The translations under genes and the position numbers were made by a program. Positions 6,097 through 13,907 of a stretch of DNA of 64,000 bases are shown here, one piece after another. Each line of letters begins with the position of its first letter. Positions within the stretch are counted from its first letter, which is position 1. The DNA is from Tumebacillus permanentifrigoris. Lineage in GTDB: Bacteria; Bacillota; Bacilli; Tumebacillales; Tumebacillaceae. Location of the stretch: positions 1-64,000 of the forward strand of contig NZ_QGGL01000006.1 of NCBI RefSeq assembly GCF_003148565.1. Direction: 5' to 3'. The notes under the pieces are model-generated. The model was not told the origin of the DNA and did no database searches. It saw only the letters and a program-made list of their open reading frames with translations.

Positions 6097-7203
6097 ATGA
6101 TGATGCGTCCAAAAATCAAAACCACGATTCCCTATTTTGTATTAGACAAAGAAATTCAAATCGGCGAAGAGTTAGGTGTCGCTTGTTTTATCGATGATCC
6201 AACAGGAAGTGTCGCACTACTCGTCCAATCCTTAAATGGAGAGCATGACACGGAGCAGATTTTCGAAATCGTAAGTTCTGAATATCCAGATATCTCTAAA
6301 CAGGATGTCCTTGATGCAATTCAGCAGATTGATGAGCTGGGATTTTTGGAGGACGGAAACATCCAGCCCCAAGATCTTACCCCCTATTTGACTGAACGCT
6401 ACAAAGCGAACTTGAACTATTTTTCCTTGTTCACTGATCTTTCCACCAGCAAGTTTGAGATCCAAGAGAAGATCAATCGTGCTAAGATCTCGCTCATTGG
6501 AATTGGCGGATTGGGAAGTCAAATCCTCTATCATCTTTCTGCTATTGGATTTCACAACATCAAAGCATTGGATTATGACAGACTCGAACTGAGCAACTTT
6601 AATCGGCAACTGCTTTATTCGGAATCTGACATTGGCGAATTGAAGACCGGGTTAGCTCAGAAACGCATTGCCCAGTTTAACCCGAATGTAAATTTGCAAA
6701 TTATAAACAAAAAGATCGAAGGCTCCAAGGATGTTCTTGATCACATTCAGGGAGCTGATCTCGTCATTTGCGTTGCGGATAAACCAACCATGTTCATCCG
6801 CAAATGGGTGAATGAAGCGGTTGTCCAAGCCGGAATTCCCATGATATCTGGTGGGGTTCTGAACACGAGGGGCAGGTTTTTTTCAATCGTTCCTGGCACT
6901 ACGGGCTGTATTCAATGTGCACAAGAACACAATGAGTTGTTAAACCCTAAGCAGAAGCAGCAATTGGAAAACATGAAAAACATCAGTTATAACCGTCAAA
7001 ACGCTACGATTAGCTCGAATGTTGGTATGCTCGCAGGTATCATGGTCAATGAAGCGATTAAGCACATCACTGGGATCGCCGAACCGTATTCGCTTGGCCG
7101 GGCATGTGAAATCAATTTCGTTGACTACACTATTAGCGAGGTATCTTCATGGGACAAGGCTGACACTTGCTCAGTATGCTCAGCACTTGCAACACAACGC
7201 TAA
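6097..7203 (+). CDS. ThiF/E1-like peptide adenylyltransferase with N-terminal peptide-binding domain (MccB/PaaA-like)
   Basis: A 368-residue enzyme. Residues 1 to about 88 form a winged-helix-like RiPP recognition region (HDTEQIFEIV ... VLDAIQQIDELGFLED) as in MccB, PaaA and TOMM leader-binding proteins. Residues from about 127 carry the E1 fold: nucleotide loop ISLIGIGGLGSQ, acidic LDYDRLELSNFNRQLLY with the conserved N-x2-RQ, then KTGLAQKRIAQFNP. Cys271-x2-Cys274 and Cys358-x2-Cys361 should bind structural zinc. The family activates peptide side chains or C-termini with ATP. It lies downstream of the 23-residue peptide and just ahead of an MFS exporter. The chemistry cannot be predicted, because the peptide lacks the Asn or Glu-Glu used by known members. 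Confidence 0.88.
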   Translation: MMMRPKIKTTIPYFVLDKEIQIGEELGVACFIDDPTGSVALLVQSLNGEHDTEQIFEIVSSEYPDISKQDVLDAIQQIDELGFLEDGNIQPQDLTPYLTERYKANLNYFSLFTDLSTSKFEIQEKINRAKISLIGIGGLGSQILYHLSAIGFHNIKALDYDRLELSNFNRQLLYSESDIGELKTGLAQKRIAQFNPNVNLQIINKKIEGSKDVLDHIQGADLVICVADKPTMFIRKWVNEAVVQAGIPMISGGVLNTRGRFFSIVPGTTGCIQCAQEHNELLNPKQKQQLENMKNISYNRQNATISSNVGMLAGIMVNEAIKHITGIAEPYSLGRACEINFVDYTISEVSSWDKADTCSVCSALATQR

Positions 7204-7220
7204 AAGAAAGGCGATGCTAT

Positions 7221-8456
7221 GTGAACGTTTTTAAGAATACGAACTATCTCAAGATTTATTCTGCCATGACGATAAGCAAACTGGGTGATTGGTTCTTTAC
7301 AATCGCCCTCCCTCTGCTCGTCTACGACCTGACGAAATCTGCTAGTAAAATGGCTCTCGTGTTCGTGGTAGGCGTCCTACCACAGGTTCTTTTCAGCCTG
7401 ATTGGAGGAGCGCTCGCGGACCAACTGAACAAGAAAAAGATCATGATATTCGGTGATCTTCTCTCAGCTGTTTTGGTCAGTGTCATTCCCATCATGTATA
7501 TGGTGAATGGGTTGCAAGTTTGGATGGTGTACATCATCGCTTTCTTGTTGGCTAGTGTGAGTGCCTTTTATCATCCAAGCTTTGAGGCAACCATTCCTCA
7601 AGTATTGAAACGAGAGGATTATGTCAAAGGCAATTCCTATTTGAAGCTGATGGATACCGTCATCACGTTTGTTGGACCAAGTCTGACTGGCCTCTTAATC
7701 GCTATGCTTGGAGTAATTAATGTTTTGGTATTTGATGCTCTCTCGTTTTTGCTATCCGCTGTGATCTTATCGCTTGTGAAGGTTGATTATGTGAGGCTCA
7801 AAAAGCAGTTTCCGAAGTTGTTGGCCCCGATTAGGGAAGGGTTGCACTATGTAAAGAACAACAAGGTTATCTTGTCCGGAGCCTTGATCATGCTCGGAAT
7901 CAATCTAGGATACGGTGCAGTTGATTCCTTGTTGCTGTTCTTCCTAAAAGACCATGTGGAACTGGATTCGACAGGAATTGGTTTGTTTTTATCACTTCAA
8001 GCTTTAGGGCCATTTCTCGCAGTGTACTTGGCAAGTCGATTTAAAAAATTCCCTCGCGGCAACATCATCGTGACTTGTGGAATTATGATCGGAATTGCAG
8101 AGATCGGTCTCATTTTTTCCGAAAAGTTGTTTCTTGTCTTGTTGCTCTGTCAGGTCGTTGCCAAAGGGGCTGCCACATTGCTTGCGATCAATTGGTTCAC
8201 CCTTCGCCAAGAGATCGTACCTTCTGACTTGCTGGGTAGAGTTGTAAGCAGTACAAGGATGTTGGCTTATATTTCTCTCCCCATCAGCGGCATGATCGCG
8301 GGGAATGCAGTTGGTTTTGTGAGCATATATAACATTTTTGTGATCAGTGGTGTGATCGTCCTCGTCTCTTCCTTTATCGGTTTAAGAACGCCTCTGTTTA
8401 GTAAAAAAACTGACAGACTTGCCAAGGAACAAGATCCTCTCCCCAAGCATATCTAG
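7221..8456 (+). CDS. MFS transporter, probable exporter of the cluster's product
   Basis: A 411-residue major facilitator protein with about 12 membrane segments, of the macrolide-efflux/MFS_3 type: SKLGDWFFTIALPLLVYDLT at the start, then GGALADQLNKKKIMIFGDL, which is the loop 2-3 signature. GTG 7221 is preferred, with AAAGAAAGG at 7203-7211; an upstream in-frame ATG at 7167 would overlap the ThiF gene by 37 bases. It lies 17 bases after the ThiF stop, so the two are cotranscribed. In microcin C and pantocin clusters an MFS protein exports the product and protects the producer. Base composition is lower in GC than the genes after 8700. Confidence 0.88.
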   Translation: MNVFKNTNYLKIYSAMTISKLGDWFFTIALPLLVYDLTKSASKMALVFVVGVLPQVLFSLIGGALADQLNKKKIMIFGDLLSAVLVSVIPIMYMVNGLQVWMVYIIAFLLASVSAFYHPSFEATIPQVLKREDYVKGNSYLKLMDTVITFVGPSLTGLLIAMLGVINVLVFDALSFLLSAVILSLVKVDYVRLKKQFPKLLAPIREGLHYVKNNKVILSGALIMLGINLGYGAVDSLLLFFLKDHVELDSTGIGLFLSLQALGPFLAVYLASRFKKFPRGNIIVTCGIMIGIAEIGLIFSEKLFLVLLLCQVVAKGAATLLAINWFTLRQEIVPSDLLGRVVSSTRMLAYISLPISGMIAGNAVGFVSIYNIFVISGVIVLVSSFIGLRTPLFSKKTDRLAKEQDPLPKHI

Positions 8457-8479
8457 TCCAAAAACAAAAGCGACCGGGT

Positions 8480-8524
8480 GGCACGGGGTCCATGTATGTA
8501 GATAACATGAAATTTGTGCAATGA
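8480..8524 (+). pseudogene. Remnant 3' end of a second discoidin/CBM protein gene
   Basis: In the frame ending at TGA 8522 the codons read GTGSMYVDNMKFVQ, almost identical to the last residues of the secreted protein at 2799-4184 (GTVYVDNMKLFQ). The DNA also matches (TAGATAACATGAAATTTGTGCAATGA). Nothing else of the gene is present. The ThiF/MFS cluster probably replaced it or was inserted into it. Confidence 0.7.
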
Positions 8525-8529
8525 GTAAT

Positions 8530-8565
8530 AAAAAAGCCCTTGCCGCCAGCGGCGAGGGCTTTTTT
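8530..8565 (+). terminator. Terminator after the accessory region
   Basis: AAAAAGCCCTTGCC and GGCGAGGGCTTTTTT form a strong stem around GCCAGC, ending in a T run. Confidence 0.85.
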
Positions 8566-8725
8566 GTGTCCAGCGTTGGAGTTGCTGCATAAGCAGTACC
8601 GATGTGCATCAAGTGGCGACAGGTGGGTCTTATTGAAGCGACTTCCTAAAGTGACATCGTTTGATCGTTATAAATAGATGCATACTGAAGAGAGGGGGTG
8701 GTTTTCCCGGCAGGAGGTTCAACAT

Positions 8726-9262
8726 ATGCAGATCCTACTTGGTTCAGGACTCATCATCGCCATCACCGTCTTTTGGCTGGGCTTGACGTGGCGATTTGCA
8801 AATTGGCAAAAGTGGAGGGAGTATTACCCCTCTGTTCTATTTGTGTTCACATGGGACTTCATCAATACGATCCTCACGTATGATTATAAGTTGTGGCACT
8901 ATGAAAAAACATGGCTTGGCCCGACTCACGTCATGGCTGATTTTGGCGTGGTCTTTCTAAATCTCGCTCCGATCATCCTGTTGTATCTCTCCCGTTATCC
9001 CTATCAGTCCAGTGTAGCGGGACAAGTTGGGTATATCGCGCTCTGGGTTGGGTTCAATTCATTCGTGGAGGCGATCTTCGGTTGGTTGGAGAGAGTCACG
9101 TACCTCCACGGGTGGGGATTTTGGTGGTCTGTGGTGCTCTGGAGCCTGTTGTTCCTGATCGTACGCATCCACCTGACTCGACCGATCATGGCCTGGTTGA
9201 TCACCCTATGCGTTGCTTGGTTTGTGATCTCCTACTTCAATATTCCATTGCTTGGCAGATAG
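8726..9262 (+). CDS. CBO0543-like multi-pass membrane protein
   Basis: A 178-residue integral membrane protein with five or six predicted helices and many tryptophans. The segment FVFTWDFINTILTYDYKLWHYEK followed by VFLNLAPIILLYL resembles the CBO0543 family of uncharacterised Firmicutes membrane proteins. ATG 8726 is chosen because GGCAGGAGG ends nine bases upstream; a longer frame from 8678 lacks a ribosome site. Function unknown. Confidence 0.75.
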   Translation: MQILLGSGLIIAITVFWLGLTWRFANWQKWREYYPSVLFVFTWDFINTILTYDYKLWHYEKTWLGPTHVMADFGVVFLNLAPIILLYLSRYPYQSSVAGQVGYIALWVGFNSFVEAIFGWLERVTYLHGWGFWWSVVLWSLLFLIVRIHLTRPIMAWLITLCVAWFVISYFNIPLLGR

Positions 9263-9362
9263 CAAGAGATTCGACAGGTTTTTGCATGTTTTTCACCAAC
9301 GGACACCGTTTCTCTGGTAAACTAGTGTGAGTTCTATTTTGGCTAGGAGGATCACGGACGAG

Positions 9363-10919
9363 ATGAGTATTTTAAACGTTACCGAAATCGGTCACGGCTT
9401 CGGGGCCCGCAATCTGTTTGCGAACGTGAATTTCCGCTTGCTCAACGGCGAACACGTTGGGTTGGTCGGCGCGAACGGCACCGGCAAGTCAACCCTCATG
9501 AACATTCTGACTGGTAAACTACAAGCTGATAACGGCAAGCTGGAATGGTCCAGCCGCGCAACGGTCGGATATCTCGACCAGCATGCTTCTTTGCAACCGG
9601 GGAAGTCGATTCGCGACGTCCTGCGCGACGCGTTCAAGCCGCTTTTTGATATGGAACAAGAACTTGGCGAAATCGGCATGCAGATGGCGGAACCGGACGC
9701 TGATTATGACAAATTGCTCAATGACATGGGCGAGATCCAAGACCGCCTCGACAATTCTGGCTTCTATATGATCGACGCCAAAGTTGAGGAAGTCGCCAAA
9801 GGTCTCGGCCTCAACGCTGTCGGTCTCGACCGCGATGTTGCCGACCTCTCCGGGGGCCAGCGCACCAAAACCCTGCTCGCCAAATTGCTGCTCGAACAGC
9901 CGAACGTCCTGCTGCTCGATGAGCCGACCAACCATCTCGACGTCGAACATATCGAGTGGCTGACCACGTACTTGCAGAATTATCCGTATGCCTTCATCCT
10001 GATCTCCCATGATGTGGAGTTCATGGACTCGGTCGTCAACATCATCTTGCACCTTGAAGGCGGCAAGCTGGATCGCTATGCGGGCAACTACGAGAAGTTC
10101 GTTGAAGTCTACCTCTCCAAGCGCGCACAGCAAGAGAACGCATTTGAGCGACAACAAGAAGAAATCAAGCGCATGGAGAGCTTCATCCAGCGCAACAAAG
10201 CCCGCGCTTCGACCTCGGGTCGTGCCAAGTCGCGGCAGAAATTGCTCGACAAGATCGACCGCATCGACAAGCCCGTCGAGTACCCGCGTCCGTCGTTCCG
10301 CTTTGAAGAGACCCGTCTGTCCTCGAAACTGGTATTCGAAGCGAAAGACCTCGTGATCGGGTATGACCGTCCGTTGCTCCCACCGCTGACCTTCAAACTG
10401 GAACGAGGCGAGAAGATCGCGATCACCGGTATGAACGGCATGGGCAAATCGACGCTGATCAAGACGATTCTCGGGCAGATTCCAGCGCTCGGTGGGTCTG
10501 TGGATCGCGGCGATTATTTGACTCCGATCATCTTCGAACAGGAAGTCAATCCCACGCCAGGTCTGACCGCGTTGGAAGACGTCTGGAATGCGTTCCCGCA
10601 CTTGCAAAACCAAGAAGTCCGCGCGAACCTCGCCCGCTGCGGCCTCGGCAACGACCACATCACGTCGAAACTGACGGCGCTGTCCGGCGGTGAGCATGCC
10701 AAAGTCCGCCTGTGCAAGCTGATGTTGACCCCGTCGAACTGGATGCTGTTTGACGAGCCGACCAACCACTTAGATGTGGTGGCGAAGGAAGAGTTGGCGA
10801 AGACTTTGCAAAACTACCGTGGCACCGTGTTGATCGTCTGCCACGAACCGGAATTCTACAAGGACTGGGTCACCCAAGTTTGGAACGTGGAAGACTGGGC
10901 CAAGGCATCGGTCAAGTAA
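9363..10919 (+). CDS. ABC-F family ATPase
   Basis: About 518 residues with two ABC ATPase domains and no membrane part, as in ABC-F proteins that act on the ribosome. Domain 1 has Walker A GANGTGKST, signature LSGGQ and LLLDEPTNHLD. The linker YAGNYEKFVEVYLSKRAQQ is followed by a charged coiled coil (residues about 230-310). Domain 2 has GMNGMGKST, LSGGEHAKV and FDEPTNHLD. The subfamily (housekeeping or antibiotic resistance) cannot be decided. ATG 9363 follows TAGGAGGATC. Just before it, a small palindrome AACGGACACCGTT (9298-9310) precedes a possible -10 TAAACT. The stop lies 17 bases before the thioesterase gene. Confidence 0.9.
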   Translation: MSILNVTEIGHGFGARNLFANVNFRLLNGEHVGLVGANGTGKSTLMNILTGKLQADNGKLEWSSRATVGYLDQHASLQPGKSIRDVLRDAFKPLFDMEQELGEIGMQMAEPDADYDKLLNDMGEIQDRLDNSGFYMIDAKVEEVAKGLGLNAVGLDRDVADLSGGQRTKTLLAKLLLEQPNVLLLDEPTNHLDVEHIEWLTTYLQNYPYAFILISHDVEFMDSVVNIILHLEGGKLDRYAGNYEKFVEVYLSKRAQQENAFERQQEEIKRMESFIQRNKARASTSGRAKSRQKLLDKIDRIDKPVEYPRPSFRFEETRLSSKLVFEAKDLVIGYDRPLLPPLTFKLERGEKIAITGMNGMGKSTLIKTILGQIPALGGSVDRGDYLTPIIFEQEVNPTPGLTALEDVWNAFPHLQNQEVRANLARCGLGNDHITSKLTALSGGEHAKVRLCKLMLTPSNWMLFDEPTNHLDVVAKEELAKTLQNYRGTVLIVCHEPEFYKDWVTQVWNVEDWAKASVK

Positions 10920-10936
10920 AAAGGAGGAGCCTCTTC

Positions 10937-11407
10937 ATGCGCGATCATGTGCTCCAGATGTTCGACTCGCTCTCCACAGATGACCAAGCGTTTATGGTGC
11001 GTCTGTTAGAGGCGAAAGTTCGCAGCAACACCTCGCCGCTTGCGTACGTGGAGGAGATGATGTCCTACAAGTATTGCGGGCAAGAAGGCGATGAGTTCGT
11101 GCATACGATGGAAGTTCGCCCGGAGATCAGCAACCGCTATGGGATGTTGCACGGGGGCATCCTCAGCACGTTCATCGACACCTGCATGGGCGCAACCTGC
11201 TTCCAAGTCAACGGCAACGAGGTGTACACGGTGACGCTCGACCTGCATGTCCGCTTCCTCAAGGAAGCCAAGAACGGCCGCCTCACCTGCAAGACCAAAA
11301 TCCAGAAAAACGGCCGCACCGTCACGGTGTTGGAGTCGCATGTCTACGATGAACAGGGCAATGTCATCGGCAGCGCGACGGGCTCGTTCTTCAAGATCGC
11401 CAAGTAA
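10937..11407 (+). CDS. PaaI-type hotdog thioesterase
   Basis: A 156-residue hotdog-fold protein. The motif ISNRYGMLHGGILSTFIDTCMG contains the central HGG and the helix Asp/Asn positions of PaaI-like acyl-CoA thioesterases; VYTVTLDLHVRFLKEAK is the long beta strand of the dimer interface. It hydrolyses a thioester of unknown acyl group. AAGGAGGAGC precedes ATG 10937. It is probably cotranscribed with the ABC-F gene. Confidence 0.85.
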   Translation: MRDHVLQMFDSLSTDDQAFMVRLLEAKVRSNTSPLAYVEEMMSYKYCGQEGDEFVHTMEVRPEISNRYGMLHGGILSTFIDTCMGATCFQVNGNEVYTVTLDLHVRFLKEAKNGRLTCKTKIQKNGRTVTVLESHVYDEQGNVIGSATGSFFKIAK

Positions 11408-11450
11408 AGACCGCTACCCAAATCCCCCACGGAACTAGTACGACAATTTG

Positions 11451-11479
11451 TTGTATATTTGTGAACGGTTTGCTACAAT
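11451..11479 (+). promoter_or_regulatory. Promoter of the small membrane peptide gene
   Basis: TTGTAT (11451-11456), 17-base spacer, TACAAT (11474-11479). Confidence 0.6.
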
Positions 11480-11526
11480 ATAGACACAAAACCGTCATAA
11501 TTACTTCCCAAGGGGGATCTATATCA

Positions 11527-11670
11527 ATGGGTATCTTGGCATCGTTGTTGTTTTTGGTTACTGTCGGAGTCGGTGGGTACTTCGTCTTCGGTTCGGTCGC
11601 GACTTGCTCGATCTGCAAGGAAGCGGGGCTGTTGCTGGCGCTCGAAGAGGAATCCCCGACGCTCGCATAG
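11527..11670 (+). CDS. Small membrane peptide with a CxxC pair (47 aa)
   Basis: A 47-residue peptide: a single N-terminal membrane helix (MGILASLLFLVTVGVGGYFV) followed by a CSIC pair and an acidic tail. AAGGGGGAT lies nine bases before ATG 11527, a good promoter lies upstream and a terminator follows, so it is very likely expressed on its own. The two cysteines could bind metal or form a disulfide at the membrane surface. I do not recognise a family. Confidence 0.65.
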   Translation: MGILASLLFLVTVGVGGYFVFGSVATCSICKEAGLLLALEEESPTLA

Positions 11671-11679
11671 GACAACGCA

Positions 11680-11712
11680 GGGAGTGGCCGCAGTCGTGGC
11701 CGCTCCCTTTTC
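11680..11712 (+). terminator. Terminator after the small membrane peptide
   Basis: GGGAGTGGCC pairs with GGCCGCTCCC (one mismatch), followed by TTTTCTG. Confidence 0.8.
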
Positions 11713-11729
11713 TGTAGGGGAGAGACGGT

Positions 11730-12236
11730 ATGAATTTTGACAGCTTGTATGACATCCAACAGCATCTCGACCAACGCATCCTCGACGAGCATCGCTTGTC
11801 GCAGGCGGAGATCTTGCCACACAAATTGCTCGCCCTGCAAGTGGAGCTCTGCGAACTCGCCAACGAGACGCGCTGCTTCAAATACTGGAGCCAAAAAGCG
11901 CCCGCTCCACAGGCGACCATCCTCGAAGAGTACGTCGATGCCCTGCATTTCGTCCTCGGTCTGGGGCTTGACCTCGGCTATCGAAACGTCCCGATCTCAA
12001 GCAACACCGCTGAAATCCCTGCTCACGTCTCGCAGGAGGAGTTGACTGCGCAATTCCAGACCTTGTTGAGCGATTGTGCATTGTTGGCCGCAGAGCGGAC
12101 GCCAGAGGCGTTTGCGATGCTTTTTGCCAACTTGATGGTGCTCGGTTCGATGCTGGGTTTCTCGGAGGTACAGATCAAGACTGCCTACTTCGAGAAAAAT
12201 AAAATCAACCACCTCCGACAAAATGAGGGATATTAG
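11730..12236 (+). CDS. dUTP diphosphatase, dimeric all-alpha type
   Basis: A 168-residue all-alpha NTP pyrophosphatase of the dUTPase_2 type, converting dUTP to dUMP and pyrophosphate. The metal-binding helix motifs are clear: LLALQVELCELANETRCFKYW (E-x2-E type) and EEYVDALHFVLGLGLDLG (E-x2-D type). This family occurs in Gram-positive bacteria and their phages and is unrelated to trimeric Dut. GGGGAGAGACGGT precedes ATG 11730. Cytosolic; limits uracil in DNA. Confidence 0.87.
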   Translation: MNFDSLYDIQQHLDQRILDEHRLSQAEILPHKLLALQVELCELANETRCFKYWSQKAPAPQATILEEYVDALHFVLGLGLDLGYRNVPISSNTAEIPAHVSQEELTAQFQTLLSDCALLAAERTPEAFAMLFANLMVLGSMLGFSEVQIKTAYFEKNKINHLRQNEGY

Positions 12237-12311
12237 GCCTCAACTCGGGCTATCCTGAAAAATGTTCGTTTACAAACGCCTCCTCATTCGCTATGATGAG
12301 GCTGTGAATGG

Positions 12312-12330
12312 ATTGAGAATTGTTCTCAAT
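12312..12330 (+). promoter_or_regulatory. Inverted repeat resembling a Fur-family box
   Basis: ATTGAGAA-TTG-TTCTCAAT is a perfect 8-3-8 palindrome 22 bases before the ATG of the next gene. Its core resembles Fur-type operators (TGAGAAT...TTCTCA). It could control 12352-12780 and perhaps rpsD read-through. Inference from sequence likeness only. Confidence 0.45.
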
Positions 12331-12351
12331 AGGAATGGACGAGGTGGTCCC

Positions 12352-12780
12352 ATGCATACCAATCGCATCGCCGGGCTGGTCCGGCAGAAGTGCTGGGGAG
12401 TGGGTCATTACCGCGATCCGCAGCCGATTCTCGACTGTATGGAACAGGTTTTGACCGAACTGCCATATTCGACGGAAGTAGACGTTATGGTGGCGAATTG
12501 GCAAGGAAATGGCTGTCATATTCACACCAAGGTACTTGTCAAAATAGGTTCCGAAGCGTATCCTGTAATATTGTCGGAGACTTGCGAGCCTGACGTACTC
12601 GCGTTTACGCAAAATGACATCATATACCTCCTCGCGGCTGTCGTCGAAGAGACGGAAGAGGGGTTGTCGAAACTGATGACAGCGGGTGCACAGATCACCG
12701 ATTCTGTCGCATGGTTGCTCCACCAGATGGAACCAACCGAGGCTTTACACGATACACACCACTTAGAAACAAGGGAGTAG
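12352..12780 (+). CDS. Hypothetical protein (142 aa)
   Basis: A 142-residue soluble protein beginning MHTNRIAGLVRQKCWGVGHY. It has a mixed alpha/beta composition, with a strand segment STEVDVMVANWQGNGCHIHTKV, and ends in an acidic helix. ATG 12352 is the first good start after the palindrome at 12312; a frame open from 12262 would run through that palindrome. I do not recognise a family. It ends nine bases before rpsD, so rpsD is probably read from the same or an internal promoter. Confidence 0.65.
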   Translation: MHTNRIAGLVRQKCWGVGHYRDPQPILDCMEQVLTELPYSTEVDVMVANWQGNGCHIHTKVLVKIGSEAYPVILSETCEPDVLAFTQNDIIYLLAAVVEETEEGLSKLMTAGAQITDSVAWLLHQMEPTEALHDTHHLETRE

Positions 12781-12789
12781 ATAATTAAT

Positions 12790-13395
12790 ATGGCACGTAC
12801 CACTGGTCCGAAACACAAAGTATGCCGTCAAGTTGGACAAGCACTCTGCGGCTCTCCGAAATGCCCGGTTCACAAGCGTCCGTACCCGCCGGGTCAACAT
12901 GGCCCGACCAAGCGCAAAAAAGTTTCTGAATACGGCGTTCAGCTGCAAGAGAAACAAAAACTGAAGTTCATCTACGGCGTACTCGAGAAGCAATTCCGCT
13001 CGTACTACGAAGAAGCAGCTCGCCAAAAGGGCATCACCGGCGAAAACCTGCTCCGCACGCTTAACTCCCGTCTGGACTACCTCGTGTACCAAGCAGGCTT
13101 TGCACGCACCCTCGCAGGTGCTCGTCAGCTGGTCACCCACGGTCACATCCTCGTCAACGGCAACAAAGTCGACATCGCGTCGTTCCAAGTTCGTCCGGGC
13201 AACGTGATCACGCTGCGTGAGAAATCCCGCGATGTTGCGATCATCAAGGAATCGGTTGAAAACGCACCGGCACGTCCGGCGTACCTCGACTGGAACGCGA
13301 ACGACCTGGCAGCTACCTACACGCGTCTCCCGCACCGTGAAGAAATGCCGCAAACCGTTCAAGAACATCTGATCATCGAGTTCTACTCCCGTTAA
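12790..13395 (+). CDS. rpsD: 30S ribosomal protein S4
   Basis: A 201-residue primary 16S rRNA-binding protein of the small subunit. It has the typical N-terminal RPYPPGQHGP, the S4 RNA-binding domain (RLDYLVYQAGFARTLAGARQLVTHGHILVNG) and an EHLIIEFYSR end. The N-terminus carries Cys12, Cys20, Cys25 and His28, which could form a zinc site as in the C-plus type of S4. As in Bacillales it stands outside the large ribosomal operon, followed by its own terminator. Confidence 0.98.
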   Translation: MARTTGPKHKVCRQVGQALCGSPKCPVHKRPYPPGQHGPTKRKKVSEYGVQLQEKQKLKFIYGVLEKQFRSYYEEAARQKGITGENLLRTLNSRLDYLVYQAGFARTLAGARQLVTHGHILVNGNKVDIASFQVRPGNVITLREKSRDVAIIKESVENAPARPAYLDWNANDLAATYTRLPHREEMPQTVQEHLIIEFYSR

Positions 13396-13412
13396 TAGCT
13401 GGGATCGCTTCG

Positions 13413-13451
13413 AAAAACGCCGCCCCTTCATTTGGAGGGGCGGCGTTTTTA
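13413..13451 (+). terminator. rpsD terminator
   Basis: AAAACGCCGCCCCT pairs with AGGGGCGGCGTTTTT around TCATTTGG. Confidence 0.92.
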
Positions 13452-13497
13452 CTGTTTTGTGCTAAACTAGAAGCATTCGAAGTGAGGTGTCCCAATT

Positions 13498-13794
13498 TTG
13501 AACGACTTGCAACAAAAACGCACGAAACCGACCAGCGGTCTGGCGATCACTTCCTTGGTGCTCGGCGGGTGTACGCTGTTGTCTTCGATCATTCCATTCT
13601 TGAATTTTATCGACCTCGTGATGGGGCCGGTCGGCATCGTGCTAGGCTCCCTCGCCATTCGCCAAGTCAAGCGTCATGGCGAGGAGATGAAGGGTGGCGG
13701 TGTCGCGCTGACCGGGCTGTTGTTGAATGTCGCCGGCGTCGCGATGACGTTGTTGGTGCTGATGCTGTTTATGGCAGGGAGCGAGATTGAATAA
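13498..13794 (+). CDS. DUF4190 membrane protein
   Basis: A 98-residue protein with two membrane helices: TSGLAITSLVLGGCTLLSS, PVGIVLGSLAIRQVKRHG, GGGVALTGLLLNVAGVAMTL. This is the DUF4190 pattern of small Gram-positive membrane proteins. The start is TTG 13498, with GAAGTGAGGTGT upstream. Function unknown. Confidence 0.82.
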   Translation: MNDLQQKRTKPTSGLAITSLVLGGCTLLSSIIPFLNFIDLVMGPVGIVLGSLAIRQVKRHGEEMKGGGVALTGLLLNVAGVAMTLLVLMLFMAGSEIE

Positions 13795-13824
13795 TCCGGG
13801 TCGGATGCGATCCCGGATTTTTTT
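13795..13824 (+). terminator. Terminator after the DUF4190 gene
   Basis: ATCCGGG pairs with CCCGGAT and is followed by a T run. Confidence 0.75.
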
Positions 13825-13835
13825 CTAGAAAAAAG

Positions 13836-13862
13836 TGAAGGGTTCTCCACAAGGTTCGCGTC
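13836..13862 (+). promoter_or_regulatory. Possible ECF-type autoregulated promoter
   Basis: TGAAGG (13836-13841), 17-base spacer, CGTC (13859-13862) resembles the TGAAAC/CGT(A/C) pattern of sigma-W-like factors and lies 45 bases before the sigma gene. Confidence 0.35.
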
Positions 13863-13907
13863 AGTAAGGGTGCAAGGACGCAATCGAGAAGGGAGTGACG
13901 AGGCCGC

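Noticed and set aside
4500-8456. Treating the lanthipeptide-like gene and the ThiF/MFS genes as one biosynthetic cluster
   Set aside because: They are separated by terminators, RNase HIII remnants and a DUF4362 gene, and ThiF-like enzymes do not make lanthionine.
9519-10769. A 416-residue antisense frame in the ABC-F gene
   Set aside because: Explained by the GC-rich codon use of the sense gene; no start site or recognisable motif.
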